Shown here: positions 34,340 to 41,725 of the stretch, in pieces
Layout: each line of letters begins with the position of its first letter
Numbering within the stretch: the stretch's first letter is position 1
Assembly: GCA_022841505.1 (NCBI GenBank)
Contig: JALHRK010000003.1
Location: 1 to 53,904 of the forward strand
DNA length: 53,904 nucleotides
Reading direction: 5' to 3'
Origin: Saprospiraceae bacterium
GTDB taxonomy: Bacteria; Bacteroidota; Bacteroidia; Chitinophagales; Saprospiraceae
Made by a program: the position numbers and the translations under genes
The notes under the pieces: generated by a model
Seen by the model: the letters and a program-made list of their open reading frames with translations, nothing else
What the model was told of the DNA's origin: nothing
Database searches by the model: none

Positions 34340-36610
34340 TTACCGCACTAAAGTAACAAAACCTTTGTAAAATTCAGGAGCCCCGCGCGGATGATCCAGT
34401 GAAACTTCATACAAATAGACACCTTGTGGCGCCTGTTGGTTGCCGATCAGGCCATTCCAGCCAGAATCCGGGTCGTTTGATTCAAAAATCAGGTCGCCCC
34501 AACGACTCCATATTTTCATACTAAACCGTTGAACGCCCCGCAGGTAGCCTTCTCCTTTAAAGACATCATTTACGGTGTCATTGTTGGGTGAAAAAGCATT
34601 TGGCATGTGAAAAGAAATAAATGGCGCCACGTCTATCAGGCGGCTCGTGGTGTCCTGGCAGCCAAAACTATTGGTTACCCGTAAAACCACCCGATGCAGA
34701 CCTGTATCCTGCAAGGTATAAACTGGATTTTGTTCAATAGAAGTATGCACGCCGTCGAAATTCCAATTCCAGCGCCAGGCGTCAATGGATTGGTCGGTGA
34801 ACGTGACAACCGGATCAAAAGGGTCGGGTTTTTCCGGGGAAACCGTAAAATCGGCCTCCGGACCGGAGTAAATCCTGATCAATTCCCTGAAAATCGTATC
34901 CGTACTGCACCCAATGGGCGAAGTAATGGACAAGGAAACGTCGTAGACCCCGGCTTCTTCAAATACATGGGTCGGGCTGATTTCGTTGCTGGCGCCGCCG
35001 TCGCCAAAATCCCAGACGACGTCATAAGTTTCGTCTATGGGTGAAGACAGGTTATTGAAGGAAATTTCCGCCGGAGGGCAGTCTTCAACCCGGTTGGGCG
35101 AAACCAAAATCAAAACGGGTACCGGGAAATAGCGGATTATTTTTTGAATGGAATCACGGCAACCATTGATATCCTCTATTTGCAGGGTAACGATGCGTTC
35201 TCCGGGGTCGCTGTAATCGTGCTGCGGGGATTGAGTGGCCGAAACTTTCCCGTCGCCGAAACGCCAATCCCAGGTCAACACCCCTCCCTGGGCGTCGGCC
35301 ACGGATAAATCTCTGAAATCTACCAATCCGGCCACGCAAGTATCATATTCAGAAACAAAATCAGCGGTAATATCCGGATTGATGGTGATGTCCAGATAGG
35401 CTGTATCCGGGCAAATGGCGTTGGAGTTCAGATACAAGCGCCCGGAATAATTACCCGGCCCCGGGAAATCTACAGCAGCATTCCATTGGGTTACTACGGT
35501 AGGCGGGCCGCCAAGATCGAATTCCCACCTGAAATTAGCGATGTTTTGTTGTTGGACGCTTTGGTTAGGAAACACCAGCGAATAATCTCCACAGGTCTTA
35601 TATATGTACACCCCATTTTCCAAAGGGGCCTGCAATCTGGCGGAAACTAATATCTGGCAGGTGGTGACATTAAACTGAAAATCGCGGCGAACGGTACTCA
35701 TCAATACCCCGTTCCGGTATTCCGATACACAAATTCCGACAACGAACTGCCCAACAATATTGGGCGTGCCGGTCAGGATGCCCGTGGTTGCGTTGATGCT
35801 CAGTCCCGAAGCTGTTCCTAATGGATTCAACGCTGTGTAAGTTGGCGCGTTAAAATTCACCGCAGCATAAGGCGGTGGCAGGTCGGGGTCTGGCCCTACG
35901 CCATTGGGCCCGAAATTGCCCATCGTACCCCCACCCAGAAAGGGCGTACACAACTCATAGATCAAAAGGTCACCATCTGCGTCTGTCGCTGTGTGGTTGA
36001 AGGTAAAAGGCTCACCGACACAAAGGACTGCCGGCGGGAAATTGTCGAATTCCGGACTGCTGTTGCAGCTTAACTGAGCTTCCGGCGTCAACTCCATCGT
36101 GTAGGTAGCGCCGGAAGCCCCCGGGTTGACGATATTCGTGATCGTATTATTGCGGCAACAACGCTGGTAGGTCACAAAGTAACTCTGGTTACTAATCGGC
36201 AGCTCAACAAAGAAGACATACTCCCCTTCCTCTACGCAAACATTGGGCGGCACAACAACACAGGCGTTGCCCGGATTCGGATCAACGGGGTTGACATCCG
36301 GAGGGAGTAGGTCAAACAAGTCGAACGGCGTGTTGTTGCCCTCCCGAAATACCGTAACCGTAGCGGGAAATGCACCATCCGGGTCAGAGTCGAACCCGGC
36401 CCCGTTCCCCTGGCAATCCCGGTATATTTTCATAACGAACCGATAAGTACGGGAATTTGAGTTGGGATCGTCGCCGGTAAATCCCATGCACTGATAAGTA
36501 AGGACGCCACCAATAATATGGGCCCCGTATGCGTTAGTGGCAAATAGCACACCCAGTAACAGGTGCAACAATTTTTTGGACAATGGCGTTATGAAGATTT
36601 CGCGTTTCAT
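34340..36610 (-). CDS. Large PKD-domain surface protein with T9SS type B sorting domain (paralogue 2)
   Basis: A 756-residue exported paralogue of the adjacent gene, likely the first of the pair to be transcribed. The signal region is MKREIFITPLSKKLLHLLLG, cleaved near AYGAH. It shares HIIGGVLTYQCMG, YQRCCRNNTITNIVNPG and VVGICVSEYRNGVLMSTV, the PKD motifs WDWRFGDGK, DVVWDFGDGGASNE and WRWNWNFDG, and the type B end FHMPNAFSPNNDTVNDVF with MKIWSRWGDLIFES. Cys pairs are numerous, consistent with an extracytoplasmic location. The upstream 220 bp to the divergent Sua5 gene should hold the promoters; no clear element was recognised. Confidence 0.88.
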   Translation of the reverse strand: MKREIFITPLSKKLLHLLLGVLFATNAYGAHIIGGVLTYQCMGFTGDDPNSNSRTYRFVMKIYRDCQGNGAGFDSDPDGAFPATVTVFREGNNTPFDLFDLLPPDVNPVDPNPGNACVVVPPNVCVEEGEYVFFVELPISNQSYFVTYQRCCRNNTITNIVNPGASGATYTMELTPEAQLSCNSSPEFDNFPPAVLCVGEPFTFNHTATDADGDLLIYELCTPFLGGGTMGNFGPNGVGPDPDLPPPYAAVNFNAPTYTALNPLGTASGLSINATTGILTGTPNIVGQFVVGICVSEYRNGVLMSTVRRDFQFNVTTCQILVSARLQAPLENGVYIYKTCGDYSLVFPNQSVQQQNIANFRWEFDLGGPPTVVTQWNAAVDFPGPGNYSGRLYLNSNAICPDTAYLDITINPDITADFVSEYDTCVAGLVDFRDLSVADAQGGVLTWDWRFGDGKVSATQSPQHDYSDPGERIVTLQIEDINGCRDSIQKIIRYFPVPVLILVSPNRVEDCPPAEISFNNLSSPIDETYDVVWDFGDGGASNEISPTHVFEEAGVYDVSLSITSPIGCSTDTIFRELIRIYSGPEADFTVSPEKPDPFDPVVTFTDQSIDAWRWNWNFDGVHTSIEQNPVYTLQDTGLHRVVLRVTNSFGCQDTTSRLIDVAPFISFHMPNAFSPNNDTVNDVFKGEGYLRGVQRFSMKIWSRWGDLIFESNDPDSGWNGLIGNQQAPQGVYLYEVSLDHPRGAPEFYKGFVTLVR

Positions 36611-36832
36611 TCAAACAATATAAAAGCTTGAAAATAGTTGATAACAGGAGCCGGATTACCCGGACTCGCAACGATGTCAAATTAAATGATAGTTTCGGAA
36701 GAATTTCCACTTTGAGCGGTATATTTTGCGACTTGGCCACTTAGCAGACAATAACGCGTCATCCCACAACAACAAAAAGGCTGAAATCTTCCGACCTTGA
36801 AATACTTTTCAGGCGGTATAAAAATAGTCCAT

Positions 36833-37435
36833 ATGACGATCTTTACAAACCCGGTGCTTCATATGATTCCACAACACCATGTCGAAGGCGCGCTGGCAGC
36901 TATAGAAAATAACGGGTTAGTCCTGTGCCCCACCGACACCCTTTGGAGCATCGCCTGCGATGCCACCGATCCGGTTGCAGTGCTCCGGTTGTTAAGGCTA
37001 AAACCCAATGCGCACGCCAATAGTTTTGAAATTTTGGTTGATTCTATTGAAATGCTCAGGGAGTATGTAGAACACCTGCACCCGCGGGTTGAAACGTTGC
37101 TCTCCTACCACACCCGCCCCTTAACGGTGGTATATGACAGAGCGCGCAACCTGCCCGAAAAAATTCAAAACCCCGATGGCAGCATCGCTGTTCGAATCGC
37201 TCAGGATGAGTTCTGCCGCGACCTGATTGGCTGTTTAAAACACCCCTTGGTTTCTACCTACGCCCACCTTGAAAACACCCCGATGCCCACCCATTTCGGC
37301 GCAGTGAGTTCTGCGGTCATCGAGGCGGTGGATTACGTAGTGCGCTACCGGCAAAACGATAAATCGCATGGCCAGCCTTCTGTAATGGTGCGCTTACTGG
37401 AAGAGGAGGAGGAAATGGAGTTTTTAAGGGAGTAA
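36833..37435 (+). CDS. Divergent Sua5/YciO/YrdC-family protein
   Basis: A 200-residue protein of the YrdC fold, whose best-known members make threonylcarbamoyl-AMP for tRNA t6A. The ATG at 36833 is chosen over a TTG at 36797; ATG 36863 is also possible. Recognisable family parts are LVLCPTDTLWSIACDATDP, the HTRPLTVVYD strand and SIAVRIAQDEFCRDLI. Two active-site motifs are changed: the K-x-R motif reads Lys57-Pro-Asn59, and the S-T-S-A-N motif reads STYAH at 141-145 with His in place of Asn. It may be a diverged paralogue with another ligand, or a weakened t6A enzyme. It is followed 9 bp later by the GH36 gene, possibly co-transcribed by chance of spacing. Confidence 0.8.
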   Translation: MTIFTNPVLHMIPQHHVEGALAAIENNGLVLCPTDTLWSIACDATDPVAVLRLLRLKPNAHANSFEILVDSIEMLREYVEHLHPRVETLLSYHTRPLTVVYDRARNLPEKIQNPDGSIAVRIAQDEFCRDLIGCLKHPLVSTYAHLENTPMPTHFGAVSSAVIEAVDYVVRYRQNDKSHGQPSVMVRLLEEEEEMEFLRE

Positions 37436-37444
37436 TACCCAGTG

Positions 37445-39169
37445 ATGCAGGCAACACTCACTTTATCCGGGAAACATGTCCAAATTCAGTCTGGCGGTCA
37501 AATTTCCAATGAACTGGCGACCATTTTTTTCCGTTGTTCGGAGCCCAACGGGCAAGGAAAGCAGCTACAAATCCTCATTTCACCGAAAACGGAGGTATAT
37601 CTTCAACATGTTTCCATTGATTTTGAATACGACTATACTTCTGCGCAAAGCATTTTTTGCAATGGTTTTCAATCCTGGTCAGAAAGCCGGGAATATGCTC
37701 CTTCCGAGCGCATTCCAACGTTAAAATGGTTTGCCCGCTCCTTAATGAAATACTACGGAGATGCGCATTTCCAGGAAATTTCCCGAAAAAAAGGCTATTT
37801 TCATTCCTGGACATACAGCTATGTTCGACGCCCAAACGGGCATTTATTTTTTATAGGATCTCTCAACGAAGCGAATGGCTTCACCTGGTTTGGCCACGAC
37901 CTCAAACGTGGCGTAATGTCAATCCACAAAGACTGCATCGGCCTGAAAGTCCAGGAGCCCTTTATTGTGCTGGATGTTCTGATCATCGAAGGAACGGAAG
38001 CTGCCGTTTTTAATGCCTGGTTTTCAGCGCTAAAATTGCCTGCTTCGATCGCACCCCGTGCAACTGGCTGGACGAGTTGGTACAATTATTACACCAATAT
38101 TTCAGAAGCAACTTTGTTGAAAAACCTGGCAGCACAAGCATTGATTCCTGTCGAACAACAAGCCGCCCTCCATTTTTTTCAAATTGATGACGGTTATCAA
38201 ACCCGTGTCGGCGACTGGCTTAACCTAAAGCCTTCCTTCCCCAATGGCATGGCCGCCGTAGCCAATCGGATTCACCATGCAGGCAGCAAAGCAGGGATTT
38301 GGATAGCGCCGTTTATTTGCGAACAAAAATCCATGCTGTTCCAGGAGCACCCTGAATGGCTACTTCGCGATGATTTTGGGGCCCCGGTCCGCGCCGGTTG
38401 GAATCCCTTGTGGAGTGGCTGGTTTTATACACTTGATTTCTACAACGAAGCTTTTCGGGAAGGCTATCTCCGTCCCATATTGGAAAAAATGCTACTGGAG
38501 TGGAAATTCGACCTGCTGAAGCTGGATTTTCTTTACGCAGTCTGCATTTTGCCACGCCCGGGTAAGCCGCGGGGAATGATCATGCGCGAAGCGATGCAGT
38601 GGTTGCGTGAAGTTGCCGGAGAAAAACGGCTGCTGGGCTGTGGTGTGCCTTTGGGCAGTGCCTTCGGCCTGGTAGATTATTGCCGGATTGGAGCGGATAT
38701 TCACCTGAGTTGGGAACATCGGCTGCTCCGGTTTTTGGGCAATCGCGAACGGGTTTCTACACTGCTGGCCCTGCGCACTACATTGGGCAGGTGGCGCCTT
38801 GACGGCAAGGTCTGGCGCAACGACCCGGATGTGTTTTTGCTACGCCGTCACAACCTGCGCCTGACTGAAAGGCAGCAACGCACAATTCTGTTGATCAATG
38901 CATTGTGTGGGGGTCTATTGTTTACTTCGGATGAATTGGATCTTTACACTCCTGCTCAATGGGAAACCGCAACGCTGGGTTTTGAACTGCTGTCCGCACA
39001 GGTGCAAAGTATAGAATACCGGGATTCTGATCTTTATTTTTTAACTTTTTTGCAGCATGGGCAAACCCGCCATGCACTTTGCAACCTGAACGGGCACGCA
39101 AAAAGCATCAGCGTAGCGGGGCAGATAATTCGGCTCCAGCCCTTCGATTTTCAATTCCTGACACCGTAG
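37445..39169 (+). CDS. Alpha-galactosidase, GH36-like
   Basis: A 574-residue cytoplasmic glycosidase with no signal peptide. The start is the ATG at 37445, directly after a GTG. An N-terminal beta-sandwich (about 1-200) precedes a TIM barrel typical of GH36/clan D: GWTSWYNYYTNI near 208-219, FFQIDDGYQTRVGDW near 244-258 and AGIWIAPF near 283-290. The catalytic nucleophile is Asp in LLKLDFLYA (about residue 361), with the acid/base Asp in RIGADIHLSW (about residue 418). It should release terminal alpha-galactose from oligosaccharides; exact substrate unknown. It ends 8 bp before the convergent GT4 gene's stop. Confidence 0.88.
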   Translation: MQATLTLSGKHVQIQSGGQISNELATIFFRCSEPNGQGKQLQILISPKTEVYLQHVSIDFEYDYTSAQSIFCNGFQSWSESREYAPSERIPTLKWFARSLMKYYGDAHFQEISRKKGYFHSWTYSYVRRPNGHLFFIGSLNEANGFTWFGHDLKRGVMSIHKDCIGLKVQEPFIVLDVLIIEGTEAAVFNAWFSALKLPASIAPRATGWTSWYNYYTNISEATLLKNLAAQALIPVEQQAALHFFQIDDGYQTRVGDWLNLKPSFPNGMAAVANRIHHAGSKAGIWIAPFICEQKSMLFQEHPEWLLRDDFGAPVRAGWNPLWSGWFYTLDFYNEAFREGYLRPILEKMLLEWKFDLLKLDFLYAVCILPRPGKPRGMIMREAMQWLREVAGEKRLLGCGVPLGSAFGLVDYCRIGADIHLSWEHRLLRFLGNRERVSTLLALRTTLGRWRLDGKVWRNDPDVFLLRRHNLRLTERQQRTILLINALCGGLLFTSDELDLYTPAQWETATLGFELLSAQVQSIEYRDSDLYFLTFLQHGQTRHALCNLNGHAKSISVAGQIIRLQPFDFQFLTP

Positions 39170-39177
39170 CGCCAAAA

Positions 39178-40302
39178 TCATGGGAGCATCTTTACAAGGG
39201 CCTGCTCCACCACTTTTGCAGCCCCGTCCCAATTATAACGAAGGCGCTGTCGCCGCCCGGCTTTTACAAGCGATTCCCGGAGTTTTTCATCCGCATACAA
39301 CTGCTTCAGGGCTGCGGCAATTTGTTCCACATTTTCCGGATCTACTTTCAGGGCAGCATCGCCCGCAACTTCCGGCAGTGAAGACACATTAGAGGTCAAC
39401 ACCGGCGTATCGCAATGCATAGCTTCCAGTAGCGGCACGCCAAACCCTTCAAACAAGGAGACATAAGTCAGCGCCAAAGCGGATGCCGTGAGATCCGGCA
39501 ATTCCGTTTCGGGTACGTATCCCATAAAAAGGATGTCTTCTTTGTAGACGGCTGCCTCCCAGGTACTGCGAATGATGCCCGTTTGCCACGTAAATCGCCC
39601 GCCAATGAGGAGTTTCACCGGCGCGTTGGTTGCTGTTTTGAAATGGTCGAAGGCCTGAATGAGGCGGTGAATATTTTTGCGGGGATGTACGGCGCCGAGG
39701 TACAAAAAATAAGGTTGGCCGCCACTGTATTTTGCGCGAACGCGTGCCTGGCTGTCTTTTGAAATCGGCGCAAAACCTTCCCGGCAACCATTGCAGCTCA
39801 CCGAAATTTTAGCTGCTGCAATGTCGTAACGTTCCATGACATCCGCTTTGGTAAATTCCGATACAGCCACCACCGAATCCGCACGGCGCAGGTAGCGCGG
39901 CACGAAATAGTGGTAGTAGTACCGGGCTGCCCGCGGAATTTCAGCCGGAAAATGCAGGTGCGCCAGGTCGTGCGTCACCATCACGGTTTTAACAGGCGCA
40001 GCAAGCGAGCAGAACCCGTCGGGCGAAAAAAACACATCCGCACCGCAGCGGCGCAAAGCTGCCGGAAGCGTCCATTCAAACCAAAGATACCACAAGACCG
40101 GGTGCCGCGCCGGCGGCGGCACAACGATCCCCGACACGTTTGGCCCAAACAAAAACCGCTCATCAAACGGGCGATCGAACAGGAAGATGAATTCCCAGTC
40201 TGGGTGCCAGTCCACCAGCCGCCGCACGACTTCGTGGGTGAACCAGCCGATGCCTTCGAGTTTGTCGGGGAGTAGGAATCGAGTATTTATGGCTATTTTC
40301 AT
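39178..40302 (-). CDS. GT4-family glycosyltransferase
   Basis: A 374-residue GT-B fold glycosyltransferase with the usual length. The N-terminal half starts MKIAINTRFLLPDKLEGIG and contains VMVTHDLAHLHFP and VVAVSEFTKADVMERY. The C-terminal nucleotide-sugar half begins FLYLGAVHPRKNIHRLIQAF. It has the E-x7-E-type donor motif in SLFEGFGVPLLEAM and ends with LRYNWDGAAKVVEQAL. Members of this family transfer hexoses from NDP- or GDP-sugars to lipids, glycans or metabolites at the cytoplasmic side of the membrane. The start at 40302 lies 4 bp beyond the 40307 stop of the neighbouring amidohydrolase-like gene, so the two are tightly spaced. Confidence 0.88.
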   Translation of the reverse strand: MKIAINTRFLLPDKLEGIGWFTHEVVRRLVDWHPDWEFIFLFDRPFDERFLFGPNVSGIVVPPPARHPVLWYLWFEWTLPAALRRCGADVFFSPDGFCSLAAPVKTVMVTHDLAHLHFPAEIPRAARYYYHYFVPRYLRRADSVVAVSEFTKADVMERYDIAAAKISVSCNGCREGFAPISKDSQARVRAKYSGGQPYFLYLGAVHPRKNIHRLIQAFDHFKTATNAPVKLLIGGRFTWQTGIIRSTWEAAVYKEDILFMGYVPETELPDLTASALALTYVSLFEGFGVPLLEAMHCDTPVLTSNVSSLPEVAGDAALKVDPENVEQIAAALKQLYADEKLRESLVKAGRRQRLRYNWDGAAKVVEQALVKMLP

Positions 40303-40306
40303 TTAA

Positions 40307-41599
40307 CTATTTCTCATACCGCTGTTTAAACCTCCGGTACAAAGCCTTCTGCTTGTTATCCAAATCCACATTGCGGCCCTGAATAAAGGCATGGGTAACC
40401 ACGCTCGTGCGCATGTCCAGAATATCGCCTTCGCTGACAAACAGGTTGGCGTCTTTGCCCACTTCCAGCGAACCGGTGCGGTTTTCGATGCCCAGAATTT
40501 TAGCTGTGTTCAGGGTCAGCGCAGTAATCGCGTCCTCCTTGCTGAGGCCAAAGCCAACCGCTTGCCCCGCCTGAAACGCGAGGTTGCGCTGCTGCCAGAA
40601 TCCTTCGTGGCCGATGCAATACAGCACGCCCGCTTTTTGCAACAACACCGGCGCTTTGAACGGTTGATCCACATCCGTGTCTTCCGTAGCAGGCAGGCTT
40701 TGGGTAGACCCAAGTATGACGGCCACGTTATTGGCTTTGAGCAAATCGCTCACCAACCAGGCGTCCCGGCCGCCCACAATGACCAATTTGAATTTGTACT
40801 GCTGCGCAAACAACACAGCCTGCTGGATGGACTTTGCACTGTTGGTTTGAATGAACAGGCGCTTGGAACCGTCGTACAAACCCCGTGCTGCTTCAAACTT
40901 CAGGTTGCGCGTTTCCACCGTCGCTTTTTGGTGGTAAGCCTGCGCTTCTTTGAAAAAGTCTTCCAATTCCTGCATGGCCGCGGCATAACCTTCGTTTTTG
41001 ACGAGTTCATCCGTGAAGCGGTTGAAGCGGAATTGCTCCGGCCACGACATATGAACGCCGCCATCGGTATGATAAGCTGCGTCTTCCCAGTTCCAGGCGT
41101 CCAGTTGCACTACGCTCGATTGCCCCGAAATGCGCCCGCCTTCGGGCACAATTTGCGCCAGCAAAATGCCCTGAGAGCGCACGGTCGGGATGACGTGGGA
41201 GTCGGTATTGTACGCCACCAAAGCCCGAATGCTGGGGTTCAGGTCGCCAATTTCCGAAGCGTCGCGGGTGGCGCGCACGGCTTCAATTTCCACCAATCCC
41301 AATTGGGTATTGGGGGCAATGAGGCCAGGATACACGTGCTTCCCGGCGGCATCCACCCGGGTATAAGCGTTCAGATCAACCGACGGCGTTTGGCCGGCTG
41401 CGCCTACAAACGTGATTTTGCCTTTGTCGAAAGCGATGACGCTGTTTTCAATCACCTGCCCGTTGCCGAGGTGCGCCGTTGCGCCGGTGAGGTAAGTGCC
41501 TTTGCTTTGCGGTTTCGCCGGCACTGGGCCAGCCTGGGCAAAAACTGCCGCTGTTTGCACCAGCAATCCGGCGGCGAGTAGAATAGATTTTATATTCAT
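40307..41599 (-). CDS. Exported amidohydrolase-like protein lacking the metal-binding HxH motif
   Basis: A 430-residue protein from the ATG at 41599, with a signal peptide (MNIKSILLAAGLLVQTAAVF, cleaved near FAQ). It has the amidohydrolase/imidazolonepropionase-like frame: a small beta-domain (VIAFDKGKITFVGAAG), the entry to the barrel (HVYPGLIAPNTQLGLVEIE), and C-terminal ALTLNTAKILGIENRTGSLEVGKDANLFV. Where active family members have D-x-H-x-H after 'PGLI', this protein has PNTQLG. The usual metal ligands are therefore absent and it may be a pseudo-enzyme. It follows the larger amidohydrolase gene on the same strand by 126 bp, a pairing seen in other Bacteroidota (recollection). Confidence 0.85.
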   Translation of the reverse strand: MNIKSILLAAGLLVQTAAVFAQAGPVPAKPQSKGTYLTGATAHLGNGQVIENSVIAFDKGKITFVGAAGQTPSVDLNAYTRVDAAGKHVYPGLIAPNTQLGLVEIEAVRATRDASEIGDLNPSIRALVAYNTDSHVIPTVRSQGILLAQIVPEGGRISGQSSVVQLDAWNWEDAAYHTDGGVHMSWPEQFRFNRFTDELVKNEGYAAAMQELEDFFKEAQAYHQKATVETRNLKFEAARGLYDGSKRLFIQTNSAKSIQQAVLFAQQYKFKLVIVGGRDAWLVSDLLKANNVAVILGSTQSLPATEDTDVDQPFKAPVLLQKAGVLYCIGHEGFWQQRNLAFQAGQAVGFGLSKEDAITALTLNTAKILGIENRTGSLEVGKDANLFVSEGDILDMRTSVVTHAFIQGRNVDLDNKQKALYRRFKQRYEK

Positions 41600-41626
41600 G
41601 ATTTTGTTCTCTTTATGAATGTTTAT

Positions 41627-41721
41627 TGAGGATTCGAGTATTTGGTTATTTGAGTATTTGACTTTCAAATAACCGAATCCTCAAATCTTCAAATCCTCAA
41701 ATCTTCAAATTTTCAAATCCC
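41627..41721. repeat. Intergenic inverted repeat plus TCAAATCCT-type tandem repeats
   Basis: TGAGGATTCG at 41627-41636 and GTTATTTGA at 41645-41653 are the reverse complements of 41674-41683 and 41665-41673. Together they form a 19-bp stem with an 8-nt bulge. It is followed to about 41721 by tandem AATCTTCA / AATCCTCA / AATTTTCA octamers. It fills most of the 126-bp gap between the two amidohydrolase-family genes and may also act as a hairpin between them. Confidence 0.65.
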
Positions 41722-41725
41722 CCAA

